From CAVQHY01 sp963712465 (GTDB lineage: Bacteria > Actinomycetota > Thermoleophilia > Gaiellales > Gaiellaceae), in the NCBI GenBank assembly GCA_963712465.1, contig CAVQHY010000006.1, positions 62,001-126,000 of the forward strand: 64,000 bases of DNA, written 5' to 3'. A program made the position numbers and the translations under genes. A model generated the notes under the pieces. The model was not told where the DNA came from and made no database searches. It worked only from the letters and a program-made list of their open reading frames with translations. Shown piece after piece: positions 15,115-25,316 of the stretch. Numbering within the stretch: the first letter of the stretch is position 1; the number at the start of each line of letters is the position of its first letter.

Positions 15115-16833
15115 GTGGACCGGGCGTTGCCTCGAAACGACGAGCTCGCCGAGCGCTTCGAGCAGCTCGCGGACCTGCTCGAGCTCGACGGCTCGGATGC
15201 GTTTCGCCTGCAGGCGTACCGTCGAGCTGCGGCCCGGATCCGCGAGTCCGCGGTGCCGGTGGCGCAGCTCGCGCTCGAGGGCAATGCGACGAGGCTCTCG
15301 GGAATCGGCTCGACGATCCAGGGGAAGATCGCCGAGTACGCGACCACCGGGGATCTGGCCGCGCTCGCCAAGCTACGGGAACGCGTTCCGGAAGGGCTCG
15401 TGGGCGTCATGCACGTTCCGGGGCTCGGACCGAAGACCGCGCGCGTTCTCTGGCAGGACCTCGGTGTGACGAGCATCGACGAGCTGAGGGAGGCCGCCGA
15501 GCAGGAGCGGCTACGCGCCGTGCCAGGGCTTGGCCCGAAGACCGAGGAGAAGGTGCTCGCGTACCTTTCCCGGCCGGTCGAGAAGGCAGCGACACGGCGC
15601 GCGCTTCTGGGCAAGGTGCTTCCCTTCGTCCAGTCAGTCGTCGAGGAGCTCCGGGCGCATCCGGCGAGTGTCGAGGTCTCGGAAGCCGGAAGCGTCCGGC
15701 GGCGCGCCGAGACGGTCAAGGATCTCGACGTGATCGCCACCGCGACCGACGCCGAGGCGCTGATCGGCCACTTCTGCGCGCTGCCCTGGGTGGCTGCGGT
15801 GACCGCCCGCGGCGGCACGAAGGCGACGGTCGTCTCCCAGGACGGCCTTGCGTTCGACCTCCGGGTCGTGCCGCCGGAGTGCTACGGGAATCTGCTCCAG
15901 CACTTCACCGGGTCGAAGGATCACAACGTTGCACTCCGCCAGGAGGCGGTCGCGCGGGGGCTTTCCGTCTCCGAGTACGGGGTCGAGGACACGGACGCGG
16001 CCGGGACGGTGACCCACGCGACAGAGCAGGAGCTCTACGACTTCCTCGGCTATGCGTGGATTCCGCCCGAGCTGCGTGAGAACCGGGGCGAGCTCGAGGC
16101 GGCGCGGGTCGGAGCGCTCCCGCAGCTCGTCGAGCTCGATGACCTGCGCGGCGATCTCCACATGCACACCGACGTGTCGGACGGACGCGGTACGCTCGAG
16201 GAGATGGCTGCCGCAGCGGTCGCGGCAGGCCACTCGTACATCGCGATCTGCGACCATGCCCGACGCCTTCGCGACGGACGGTTGGACGCCCAGGTCGAGG
16301 CGATCGCGGAGCTCTCGCGGCGCCTCGACGGGATCGAGATCCTCTCGGGAGTCGAAGTGGACATCCGCGCTGACGGGTCTCTCGATCTATCCGACGACGA
16401 GCTTTCGGGGCGCGACTGGGTGATGGCGTCGATCCACTCGGGCTTCGACGGTGGCCGAGACCGGCTGACGAAGCGGCTGCTCGCGGCAATCGAAAGCCCG
16501 CACGTCGACTGCATCGGGCATCCGACCGGCCGGAAGATCGGCCGGCGCGCGCCCTACGAGATCGATGCGGAGGCAGTGTTCGGAGCATGCTCGCGCACGG
16601 GGACGTTCCTCGAGCTCAACTGTCAGCCGGATCGACTCGACCTCACGGACACGATGGCGCGGGCGGCGTCCGCGGCAGGTGTCGGTATCGTCGTCTCGAC
16701 AGACGCTCACCGGACGGGAGAGCTTGCGAACCTCCAGCTCGGCGTGTCGCAGGCCAGGCGCGCTTGGCTGACGCGCGAGGCGATCGTCAACACGCGCCCC
16801 TGGGCCGAGATCAAAAGGATGCTGAAGTCGTGA
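15115..16833 (+). CDS. polX: Family X DNA polymerase with PHP domain
   Basis: The 572-residue protein has helix-hairpin-helix motifs in the N-terminal 180 residues (VPGLGPKTA twice), the family X nucleotidyltransferase core with SEAGSVRRR and KDLDVIATATD (the catalytic Asp pair), and a C-terminal PHP phosphoesterase domain beginning at GDLHMHTDVSDG. This is the standard bacterial PolX, a gap-filling repair polymerase with 3'-5' exonuclease activity from the PHP domain. The GTG start at 15115 is six bases after a TATCAT hexamer, again a leaderless arrangement. Its last bases overlap the start of the next gene (GTGA). Confidence 0.93.
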   Translation: MDRALPRNDELAERFEQLADLLELDGSDAFRLQAYRRAAARIRESAVPVAQLALEGNATRLSGIGSTIQGKIAEYATTGDLAALAKLRERVPEGLVGVMHVPGLGPKTARVLWQDLGVTSIDELREAAEQERLRAVPGLGPKTEEKVLAYLSRPVEKAATRRALLGKVLPFVQSVVEELRAHPASVEVSEAGSVRRRAETVKDLDVIATATDAEALIGHFCALPWVAAVTARGGTKATVVSQDGLAFDLRVVPPECYGNLLQHFTGSKDHNVALRQEAVARGLSVSEYGVEDTDAAGTVTHATEQELYDFLGYAWIPPELRENRGELEAARVGALPQLVELDDLRGDLHMHTDVSDGRGTLEEMAAAAVAAGHSYIAICDHARRLRDGRLDAQVEAIAELSRRLDGIEILSGVEVDIRADGSLDLSDDELSGRDWVMASIHSGFDGGRDRLTKRLLAAIESPHVDCIGHPTGRKIGRRAPYEIDAEAVFGACSRTGTFLELNCQPDRLDLTDTMARAASAAGVGIVVSTDAHRTGELANLQLGVSQARRAWLTREAIVNTRPWAEIKRMLKS

Positions 16834-18152
16834 GCGCCATTCCTGAAGGGTTCGACTTCCGCCGTGACGGTGCCGCCGCCCTCGAGTGGGCGGCGAGCTA
16901 TCTGGAGCGCGTCGGCGAGCTCCCCGTGCTCGCGCAGGTCGAGCCGGGCGAGATCCGCGCACAGCTCCCCGCGGCGCCGCCCGAGCGAAGCGAGCCCTTC
17001 GCCGACGTTCTCCGCGACCTCGACACGATTCTGCTCCCGGGCCTGACCAACTGGCAGCACCCGCGCTTCTTCTCGTACTTCTCGGTGACCGCCTCCGAGC
17101 CGGGGATCGTCGCCGAGCTCCTCTCGGCGACGCTCAACCAGGTCGCGTTCATCTGGCGCTCGTCACCCACCGCCACGGAGCTCGAGTTTCACGTCATGGA
17201 CTGGCTCGCACAGCTCCTCGGTCTCCCTTCGTGCTGGCACGGACACATCGAGGACACGGCGTCCACGTCGACGCTGGCGGCGCTCGTCGCGGCGCGTCAC
17301 CTCACCGGCAAGTCGGCCGTCGTCTTCTCCGAGCACGCCCACTCGTCGGTGGAGAAGGCGGCACGCCTGATCGGGCTCGAGCCGCGCAAGCTCGGCGCCG
17401 ATGCGGAGTTTCGTCTGCGCCCCGAGGACGTCGCACGGGAGCTTGCCCGCGGCGACGTTGCCGCGGTGGTCGCGACGGTCGGGACGACCTCTGTGACGTC
17501 GGTCGATCCCGTCCCGACGATCGCCGACGTGTGCGCGGAGGGCGGCGCCTGGCTCCACGTGGATGCGGCGTACGCGGGCGCCTCGTGGGTGTGCCCGGAA
17601 TTCGCCTGGTCGCGCGAGGGCGTCGAGCGGGCCGACTCGCTCGTCGTCAATCCCCACAAGTGGATCCTGACCCCGATGGACTGCTCGGCGCTCTGGACGA
17701 GCCGGCCGGAGGTCTTCCGCGAGGCCTTTACGCTCGTGCCGGAGTACCTGCGCACGTCGGACGAGGCCCAGAGCCTCTCGGACTACGGCCCGGCGCTCGG
17801 CCGCCGCTTCCGGGCGCTGAAGCTGTGGACGGTAATCCGCTGCTTCGGCCGCGAGGGCCTGCAGCAGCACGTCCGCGAGGGCGTTCGGCTCGCCGAGCTC
17901 TTCGAGGGCTGGGTACGCGACGAGCCCGGCTGGGAGCTCGTCGCCCCGCGGCTCTTCTCACTCGTCTGCTTTCGCCGAGAGGGATCCGACGACGCCAACA
18001 TGGCGATCCTCGAGCGGGCGAACGCGAGCGGAGAGATCTTCATCACCCATACGAAGCTCGACGGCCGCGTCGCGCTGCGTCTCGCTGTGGGCAACGCGCG
18101 AACGACCGACGCCGACGTCCGCCTTGCCTGGGACGTGCTCAGATCGACCTGA
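16830..18152 (+). CDS. PLP-dependent group II decarboxylase (aromatic amino acid type)
   Basis: The 440-residue protein belongs to the pyridoxal-phosphate decarboxylase family that includes aromatic-L-amino-acid, tyrosine and glutamate decarboxylases. The N-terminus has WQHPRFFSYF, then a TSTLAALVAAR segment, HVDAAYAG with the PLP-contacting Asp, and the Schiff-base Lys277 in VNPHKWILT. Substrate cannot be read from the sequence; the NWQHPRFFSYF signature is typical of the tyrosine/DOPA/tryptophan branch. The GTG start overlaps the polX stop, so translation is coupled, though there is no functional link that I can see. It converges with the NUDIX gene, overlapping it by 14 bases. Confidence 0.88.
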   Translation: MSAIPEGFDFRRDGAAALEWAASYLERVGELPVLAQVEPGEIRAQLPAAPPERSEPFADVLRDLDTILLPGLTNWQHPRFFSYFSVTASEPGIVAELLSATLNQVAFIWRSSPTATELEFHVMDWLAQLLGLPSCWHGHIEDTASTSTLAALVAARHLTGKSAVVFSEHAHSSVEKAARLIGLEPRKLGADAEFRLRPEDVARELARGDVAAVVATVGTTSVTSVDPVPTIADVCAEGGAWLHVDAAYAGASWVCPEFAWSREGVERADSLVVNPHKWILTPMDCSALWTSRPEVFREAFTLVPEYLRTSDEAQSLSDYGPALGRRFRALKLWTVIRCFGREGLQQHVREGVRLAELFEGWVRDEPGWELVAPRLFSLVCFRREGSDDANMAILERANASGEIFITHTKLDGRVALRLAVGNARTTDADVRLAWDVLRST

Positions 18153-18705
18153 TCGCGTCGGCCGCCGTGTCGTGGAGCGCAACCCGGTAGCGCCACAGGG
18201 CGCGGCCGGTCGCGAGCAGCCTTTCGCGGATCGGGCCCTGGAGCTCGGCGAGCGTGCCCCAGCGGGCGGCCGAGATCTCCTCGGTGTCCTCGGGCTCGAG
18301 CTCGGTGGCGTCCGTGCCCGCCTCGAACACGTGAGTCTCCCAGTGGATCCGCTCGCCGTCGTGGGTGAAGGTCGCCGACGTCCGCACGAGGTAGCGGCCG
18401 AGCCTGATCGAGATGCCGAGCTCCTCCCGCGCCTCTCGCGCAACGCCCGCCTCGAACGGCTCACCCTCGCGGAGGCCCCCGCCGGGCGGTCGCCAGAGCC
18501 CCGGCGTGTAGTGGGGCTTCTGGATCAAAGCCAGCCGCTCGCCGGCGAAGACGAACAGCGTCACGTCGTGGTGGCGGCGTCGCTCTACTCCGCTCGCGAC
18601 GACCAGATCGCGTTCGGCCCGCGAGAGCTCGAGCTCGATCGGGAGCAGGCGAGGCTCGCCGTAACGAGCCCTGACCGGTGCGAGCACGCTGTCGTCGAGC
18701 CACAC
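18139..18705 (-). CDS. NUDIX hydrolase
   Basis: The 188-residue protein contains a complete Nudix box at residues 76-98 (G, five residues, E, seven residues, REAREELGI), the Mg-binding signature of enzymes that cleave nucleoside diphosphates linked to another group. An N-terminal extension of about 45 residues precedes the beta strand HHDVTLFVF. Substrate is unknown. The GTG start lies just downstream of the trehalose-phosphatase stop on the same strand, so the two are probably cotranscribed. The 3' end overlaps the convergent decarboxylase gene. Confidence 0.82.
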   Translation of the reverse strand: MWLDDSVLAPVRARYGEPRLLPIELELSRAERDLVVASGVERRRHHDVTLFVFAGERLALIQKPHYTPGLWRPPGGGLREGEPFEAGVAREAREELGISIRLGRYLVRTSATFTHDGERIHWETHVFEAGTDATELEPEDTEEISAARWGTLAELQGPIRERLLATGRALWRYRVALHDTAADAIRSI

Positions 18706-18707
18706 CG

Positions 18708-19424
18708 CTACAGCTCTCGCAGGATCTGCGCGACTTCGCCGGGGCCGTCGACCACGAGATCCGCCGCGTCGGCGAGCCCGGTTGGCTGCTCGAGGGAGGC
18801 GACCGCGATCGCGACGGCGTGATCGAGCCCGGCGGCGTGCAGCCCTGCGAACGCGTCGAGGTCGGTCGTGTCGTCGCCGGCGTACAGGGCCATCGAGACC
18901 TCTGACTCGGCGAGCAGCGCGCGTACCGCCGTACCCTTGTCGGCGTCGATCGGCGGCCGGATCTCGAGCACCTTGCGGCCCCAGCGCGGGACGAGCCCGG
19001 CGGACCGAGCACGCTGGGCTACCCGCTCGAGGTCGGCCTCGGCGGGCTGGTCGTCGCCCGCCTCGCGGTAGTGGTAAGCGAGTGAGAGCTCCTTGTCTTC
19101 GACGGGAAGGCCGATCTCGTCGCGGAACGCGGCGATCGCTCCGGCGAGCTCGCGGGCACGCGGATCGAGCTCCAGGCCGTGGTTTCCGACGACGCGGACA
19201 CTGCCGATCCCGACGAGACGTCGCGCGTCGTCGCCGGCGCGCCCCGACAGGCACGCGACGAGCCGGTAGCAGCCGGCGAGACGCCGGAGGTCGCCCTTCA
19301 CGGGGTCGGGCACCACCGCCAGCTCAGGTCGTGAGACGATCGGCGCGAGCACGCCGTCGACGTCGAGGAGGATCGCGCTCCGTCTCGGCGCCTCGGCGAG
19401 GGGGACGAGGAGACCCGGGAGCAC
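18708..19424 (-). CDS. otsB: Trehalose-6-phosphate phosphatase-like HAD hydrolase
   Basis: The 238-residue product has HAD motif I LLDVDGVLAP (nucleophile Asp21 and acid Asp23), motif II in ACLSGR, and the C-terminal motif IV YAGDDTTDLDAF that is typical of OtsB. OtsB removes phosphate from trehalose-6-phosphate to give trehalose. No otsA synthase is in the window, so the assignment rests on the protein alone. The GTG start is six bases from a TATTGT hexamer on this strand; an AGGAGG lies directly against the GTG, too close to act as a normal ribosome binding site. A longer N-terminus is excluded by the tandem repeat upstream. Confidence 0.82.
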   Translation of the reverse strand: MLPGLLVPLAEAPRRSAILLDVDGVLAPIVSRPELAVVPDPVKGDLRRLAGCYRLVACLSGRAGDDARRLVGIGSVRVVGNHGLELDPRARELAGAIAAFRDEIGLPVEDKELSLAYHYREAGDDQPAEADLERVAQRARSAGLVPRWGRKVLEIRPPIDADKGTAVRALLAESEVSMALYAGDDTTDLDAFAGLHAAGLDHAVAIAVASLEQPTGLADAADLVVDGPGEVAQILREL

Positions 19425-19441
19425 CCTCCTACAATACGGCC
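19425..19441. promoter_or_regulatory. Divergent overlapping promoter, otsB / repeat leader
   Basis: The 17 bases between two divergent GTG codons hold TACAAT (19430-19435) reading rightward, six bases before the GTG at 19442, and TATTGT (19436-19431) reading leftward, six bases before the otsB GTG. The two hexamers almost coincide, so transcription in one direction should exclude the other. TACAAT is close to the bacterial -10 consensus. I see no -35 element. Confidence 0.45.
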
Positions 19442-19552
19442 GTGCCAGTGTGGGGACGCGCCCGTCAGGGCGGGGGCGGGGTGGTGGGGCAAGTGTGGGG
19501 ACGCGCCCGTCAGGGCGGGGGCGGGTGGTCTGAGAGATGCGGGGTGGAGTGA
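19442..19552 (+). CDS. Possible leader peptide encoding a 15-residue tandem repeat
   Basis: A GTG six bases after a TACAAT hexamer opens a 36-codon frame that ends inside the first codons of the TauE-like gene. It encodes two copies of VWGRARQGGGG separated by VVGQ, because the 45-base DNA repeat is a multiple of three. It may be a leaderless upstream peptide that couples translation to the membrane protein, or only a by-product of the DNA repeat. There is no independent proof of translation. Confidence 0.3.
   Translation: MPVWGRARQGGGGVVGQVWGRARQGGGGWSERCGVE
19447..19525 (+). repeat. G-rich 45-base tandem repeat, two copies
   Basis: A 45-base unit starts at 19447 and again at 19492; the first 34 bases of each are identical. 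Each copy contains the hairpin CGCCC-GTCA-GGGCG followed by runs of G that could form a G-quadruplex. A degenerate relative of the unit is seen again at 19921-19975, downstream of the first TauE-like gene. Confidence 0.8.
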
Positions 19553-19920
19553 TCGAGGCGGCGGCGCGGTTGCCGTGGCTCCTGGTCGCGATCGGGGTCG
19601 CGGCGGGGTTCTTCAGCGCGCTCTTCGGAGTCGGCGGAGGAATTTTGGTCGTTCCGCTGCTCATCCTCCTCGCCGGCTTCGGCGCCCGCGAGGCCACCGG
19701 CACCTCGCTCGGCGTGATCGGCCTGACCGCGCTGTTCGGCGTCGTCGCGTTCGCGACGCTCGGCGAGATCGACTGGGGTCACGCAGCGATGGTGGGACTC
19801 CCGGCGCTCGCGGGAACGCTCGTCGGCACCGGCCTCCAGCAGCGGATCTCGTCCCGCCTCCTCGTCAACCTGTTCGCGGCGTTCCTCGTCGCCGTCGCCG
19901 TGGTGCTCTTTCTCGAATGA
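19537..19920 (+). CDS. Half-size TauE/SafE family membrane protein, first copy
   Basis: A 127-residue membrane protein with about four transmembrane segments. Residues 17-43 contain the family signature in FSALFGVGGGILVVPLLILL. Full TauE/SafE exporters, which move sulfoacetate, sulfite or other organic anions, are about 250 residues with eight helices arranged as two such halves. This gene equals one half and ends with a proper stop. The second half-gene downstream is exactly the same length. The ATG is preceded by GAGAG; translation may also be coupled to the short leader frame that ends at 19552. Substrate unknown. Confidence 0.75.
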   Translation: MRGGVIEAAARLPWLLVAIGVAAGFFSALFGVGGGILVVPLLILLAGFGAREATGTSLGVIGLTALFGVVAFATLGEIDWGHAAMVGLPALAGTLVGTGLQQRISSRLLVNLFAAFLVAVAVVLFLE

Positions 19921-20048
19921 GGGGACTCAGGGCGGGGGTGGGGTGGTGGGAGAGTTGAGGGGACGTGCCCGGGTGGGTCTGGGAGGGGAAGAGGTGGGCG
20001 GAGGGAAGAGGTGGGCCTGGGAGGGGAAGAGATGGGCGGGGGCGGGTT
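19921..20048 (+). repeat. G-rich purine repeats between the two TauE half-genes
   Basis: This 128-base spacer is almost C-poor on the plus strand. It begins with a diverged copy of the upstream G-rich unit (19921-19975), followed by about three copies of a 20-base unit of the form GGGAGGGGAAGAGGTGGGC between 19978 and 20040. The last copies overlap the region where the next gene needs its ribosome binding site, and the G/A-rich runs could themselves serve as one. Confidence 0.6.
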
Positions 20049-20428
20049 GTGACGGCGGTCCTGATCGCCGTCGCGCTCGGCTTTGCGGCCGGGGTCCTGT
20101 CGGGGATGTTCGGCGTCGGCGGCGGCATCCTGTTCGTTCCGACGCTCGTGCTCGTGCTCGACCAGACGCAGCTCTCGGCCCAGGCGACGTCGCTGGCGGC
20201 CATGATCCCGGTCGTCGCCGTCGGCGCCTGGAGGCAGAGTCGCTTCGGGAACGTCCGCTGGCGCACCGTGCTGGTCGTCGGCGTCGCTTCGGCGGTCGGA
20301 GTGGCAGGGGGCGCGGCGCTCGCCGATTCGCTGTCGGACGATGCCCTCCGGAATCTGTTCGCCTCGCTCCTGTTGCTCGTGGCGGCCCAGCTCGTGTGGT
20401 CACGGGGGCGCCGCCTCCGGGCTCATTC

Positions 20429-20432
<4 letters not shown>
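20049..20432 (+). CDS. Half-size TauE/SafE family membrane protein, second copy
   Basis: Also 127 residues with about four transmembrane segments. The signature SGMFGVGGGILFVPTLVLV near residues 14-33 aligns with that of the first copy. It could pair with the upstream product to make an eight-helix transporter, or each could form homodimers. The GTG at 20049 is chosen because the conserved hydrophobic start TAVLIAVALGFAAG follows at once; the in-frame extension upstream encodes only the purine repeat. Its stop overlaps the stop of the convergent acs gene by two bases. Confidence 0.75.
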
Positions 20433-22402
<1,970 letters not shown>

Positions 22403-22467
22403 CGCGCGCAAGTATTCACAACCTCGCCACACCGTCGCGCCGCAATGGGCGCTAGTCTCCCCGACTG

Positions 22468-23886
22468 ATGTCCGCTCTCCGGCTGATCGCGGCCATCGTG
22501 ACGCTCGGGGCACTGGCCGCGATGACTGCGGTCGGGTCGGCGCGCTCCGAAGGGGGGCCGGCCGACGCGAAGGCGGCGGCGTACGGCGTCCAGGTGATCG
22601 TCCCCGGCGCGGACGGCACTGTCGTGGCCGGCGTCGTGGGCCCGCCGGATGCAGCGGCGTCGCTACCGGACTTTGCCTACGGCGACACGGCGGTCACGAC
22701 CGGTGCGGTCTCGACCACGGCGACCACCACCGCCGACCAGCGGGCGGATGCCGTCTCCACGGCCGCGGTCGACGGGGTCTCCCTCTTCGGCGGAGAGATC
22801 ACGATCGAGCACGTCGAGGTCAAGGCGAGCGGCGGCGCGTCGCCCGACGGCGCGGATGGAAGCGTCGGCTCATCGTCCGTCTCGGGCCTCGTCGTCCTCG
22901 GACAGGCTGTCGACGCCGCCACTCTCTCTCGCGCCGAGCTCGCCGACTGGGGCTACCTCGTCGTTCTCGAGCAGGCCGTGAGCCGGGAGGACGCGGACGC
23001 GTTCGGATTCAGTGGCTCGGTGGCCGGAGTTCGCATCCATCTGACGGCCGACCACGGTGGGCTTCCGGCCGAGACCGAGATCGTGATCGGCCATGCCGAG
23101 GCGAGCGTGCGCGCGTCGAAGCCGTTGCCGGCCGAGGTCGAAAGCCACATCGCCCCTCCTGATGGGCCCGGGGCGGTCGCAGCGGCGCCGAAAGAGCCCG
23201 GCAAGGCGACGCCGAGCGGCGCGCCGCCCGCGATCGTCAGGAACCCGCCTGCGAACATCAAGCCGAAGCTGACGAAGAAGGGCTACGTGTTCCCGGTGTA
23301 CGGCCCGGCCGTGCCTTTCACGAACGACTTCGGAGCGCCTCGCGCGGACACGATCTGGCACCACGGCAACGACATCTTCGCGCCGGAGGGGACGCCGATC
23401 CTCGCGGTCGCCGACGGCGAGCTGTTCCTGGTCGGGTGGAACGATCTCGGCGGCCAGCGCTTCTGGCTCCGCGACGGGCAGGGCAACGAGTTCTACTACG
23501 CCCACCTGTCCGCGTTCTCGCCGCTGGCGATCGACGGGGCGAAGGTGAAGGCGGGCGACGTGATCGGCTTCGTCGGCAATACCGGCGATGCCGAGGGCAC
23601 CCCGTACCATCTCCATTTCGAGGTGCACCCGAGGCAGCTGATCGACCTCGGCTACGACGGTGTGGTCAATCCCTACGAGTACCTGCTGGCCTGGAAGCGC
23701 GTGCAGGACATCCGCGTCGATCCTGCCACCTCCTGGGTGACGGATCGGGGCGAGGCCCCACCCTCTCCTGCGGTGCTCCTCGACGTGGAGGACATCTCGG
23801 CGACGAGCGGTCTGGAGCCCGAGGCGCTCCAGCGCGTGCTCGAGATGCCCGATCTCTTCGCCGAGAGCGCCGACGCGGTTCGCTAA
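22468..23886 (+). CDS. Secreted M23-family metallopeptidase
   Basis: A 472-residue exported protein: an N-terminal signal peptide (MSALRLIAAIVTLGALAAMT), then about 220 residues of Ala/Gly/Thr-rich region without a family I recognise, then a LytM-type M23 domain. The zinc ligands are present: HHGND (298-302) and HLHFE with His381 and His383. It probably cleaves peptide crosslinks in the cell wall. The fold is complete, so the enzyme should be active. The ATG follows TAGTCT by nine bases, a leaderless arrangement. Its stop overlaps the convergent GntR gene. Confidence 0.87.
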   Translation: MSALRLIAAIVTLGALAAMTAVGSARSEGGPADAKAAAYGVQVIVPGADGTVVAGVVGPPDAAASLPDFAYGDTAVTTGAVSTTATTTADQRADAVSTAAVDGVSLFGGEITIEHVEVKASGGASPDGADGSVGSSSVSGLVVLGQAVDAATLSRAELADWGYLVVLEQAVSREDADAFGFSGSVAGVRIHLTADHGGLPAETEIVIGHAEASVRASKPLPAEVESHIAPPDGPGAVAAAPKEPGKATPSGAPPAIVRNPPANIKPKLTKKGYVFPVYGPAVPFTNDFGAPRADTIWHHGNDIFAPEGTPILAVADGELFLVGWNDLGGQRFWLRDGQGNEFYYAHLSAFSPLAIDGAKVKAGDVIGFVGNTGDAEGTPYHLHFEVHPRQLIDLGYDGVVNPYEYLLAWKRVQDIRVDPATSWVTDRGEAPPSPAVLLDVEDISATSGLEPEALQRVLEMPDLFAESADAVR

Positions 23887-24533
23887 CCGGCGAGGAACTC
23901 GGCGAGCGCCGCCTCGAGGTGACGATCGGCGGCACCCGCCGCACCGTCCGCGTCACCGGTCGCGACGAGGCGCGCGATCTCTTCGTGCTCGGCCAGATCG
24001 CGCGCCTGACGCCCAGGTTGCCGGGACTGGCGCGCGTAGAAGAACGGTGCGATCCGACCGCCCCAGAGCTCGTCGATGAAGCGCACGAGCTGACGGTTCC
24101 CTGCCCCTGCGACGAGCGCTCGGTGGAAGGACCGGTTCGCCTCGAACTGGCGATCGACGTCGTCGCCGGCCTGCTCGGCGGCGTGGATCGCCGCCCGGAG
24201 CGCGGCGATCGTGTCGGGGTCGCGTCGCTTCGCGGCGATTCTTGCTGCGGCAGGCTCGATGATGCGTCGCGCCTCGTAGTCGGCCTCGAGGTCCCGGCGC
24301 GAGAACTCCGCGACGACTGCGCTGCGATGTGGCCGAAACTCGACGAGGCCGTCGGCGGCGAGGCGGTTCAGCGCCTCGCGTAGAGGGGTGCGCGAGATCC
24401 CGAGCTCGGCCGCCAGCGCCTCCTGGCGCAGCTCGACCCCGGGTGCCAGCTCTCCGCGAAGGACGAGCGCGCGCAGCTGACGATACGCCTCGTCGGTGAG
24501 GCTGCGAACGGGTATCTGGGCCAGCTCGACCAT
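23883..24533 (-). CDS. GntR-family transcriptional regulator, FadR/FCD subgroup
   Basis: A 216-residue regulator. The N-terminal winged helix-turn-helix shows LRGELAPGVELRQEALAAELGISRTPLREALNRL; the C-terminal all-helical FCD domain has DYEARRIIEPAAARIAA and FHRALVAGAGN, with the metal/ligand residues Asp, His and His expected of the group. Such regulators usually repress a neighbouring catabolic operon until a carboxylate effector binds. Its ATG overlaps the SDR stop (TGATG), so the two are coexpressed, and both face the plus-strand aromatic operon across a perfect palindrome. It most likely controls both sides. Confidence 0.88.
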   Translation of the reverse strand: MVELAQIPVRSLTDEAYRQLRALVLRGELAPGVELRQEALAAELGISRTPLREALNRLAADGLVEFRPHRSAVVAEFSRRDLEADYEARRIIEPAAARIAAKRRDPDTIAALRAAIHAAEQAGDDVDRQFEANRSFHRALVAGAGNRQLVRFIDELWGGRIAPFFYARQSRQPGRQARDLAEHEEIARLVATGDADGAAGAADRHLEAALAEFLAG

Positions 24534-25294
24534 CAGTCGTCGAGCACGAGCGACGCCACGTCGACCACGGTCGAGCCGCCGTCGACGACGAGGACTGCGC
24601 CGGTGACGAAGGATGCCTCTCGCGACGCGAGAAACAGGCAGGCGGCCGCGATCTCGTGCGGCTCGGCCACACGCCGAAGCGGAATGGCGGAGCCGGCGAG
24701 CCGGTAGCCGTCGTCCGACGACTCGAGCCCGCGGCTCTCCGCGAGCTTGCCCATCGCCCGATCCGCGAGAGGGGTTCGCACCCAGCCCGGGCACACCGCG
24801 TTGGCGCGAACGCCGTCGGGGCCGAGCCGAACCGCGAGCGTCCGTGTGAGCTGGATCAGCGCCGCCTTGCTCGCGGCGTACTCGGCGCCCGTCGATCCCG
24901 CGACGAGGCCCGCGATCGACGAGACGTTCACGATCGCGCCGCGCCTCTCGACCAGGTGCGGGATAGCCGCCTCGGCCACGAGCGCCGGTCCGACCGCGTT
25001 GACCGCCAGCGTCTCGTGCCAGCCGACGGATCCGGAGCCCGCGTTGTTGACGACGATGTCGAGTCCGCCGAAGCGCTCGACCGAGACCCGCACCGCTCGC
25101 GCGACGTCGTCCTCGCTCGCGACGTCCCCAGGGACGGCAAGCCCCCCAGTCTCGGTGGCGACCTGCTCGAGCGGCTCGGCACGTCGGCCCATGACGGCGA
25201 CGGACGCACCCTCGGCCGCGAACCGGCGCGCGACGGCGGCGCCGATCCCCGAGCCGCCGCCGGTGACGAGCGCGACCTGGCCGTCCAGACTCAC
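24533..25294 (-). CDS. Short-chain dehydrogenase/reductase
   Basis: A classical SDR of 253 residues: TGGGSGIG cofactor motif near residues 12-19, NNAG, and the active-site Ser-Tyr-Lys with SSIAG and YAASK. The C-terminus FVTGAVLVVDGGSTVVD is standard. Substrate unknown; the setting in a catabolic cluster suggests an alcohol or hydroxy-acid intermediate. The GTG start directly before SLDGQVALVTGG gives a normal N-terminus, and a TACGAT hexamer sits seven bases upstream on this strand, inside the palindrome shared with the divergent operon. Confidence 0.85.
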   Translation of the reverse strand: MSLDGQVALVTGGGSGIGAAVARRFAAEGASVAVMGRRAEPLEQVATETGGLAVPGDVASEDDVARAVRVSVERFGGLDIVVNNAGSGSVGWHETLAVNAVGPALVAEAAIPHLVERRGAIVNVSSIAGLVAGSTGAEYAASKAALIQLTRTLAVRLGPDGVRANAVCPGWVRTPLADRAMGKLAESRGLESSDDGYRLAGSAIPLRRVAEPHEIAAACLFLASREASFVTGAVLVVDGGSTVVDVASLVLDD

Positions 25295-25297
25295 TTC

Positions 25298-25310
25298 GGA
25301 TATCGTATCC
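25298..25310. promoter_or_regulatory. Palindromic operator candidate GGATA-TCG-TATCC
   Basis: A perfect inverted repeat (GGATA, three-base spacer, TATCC) lies in the 22 bases between the divergent starts at 25294 and 25317. The flanks extend the symmetry: TTCGGATA on one side against ATTGGATA read from the other. It overlaps the possible -10 hexamers of both genes (TATCGT rightward, TACGAT leftward), where a bound repressor would block both. The adjacent GntR/FCD protein is the obvious candidate ligand. Confidence 0.6.
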
Positions 25311-25316
25311 AATCTG

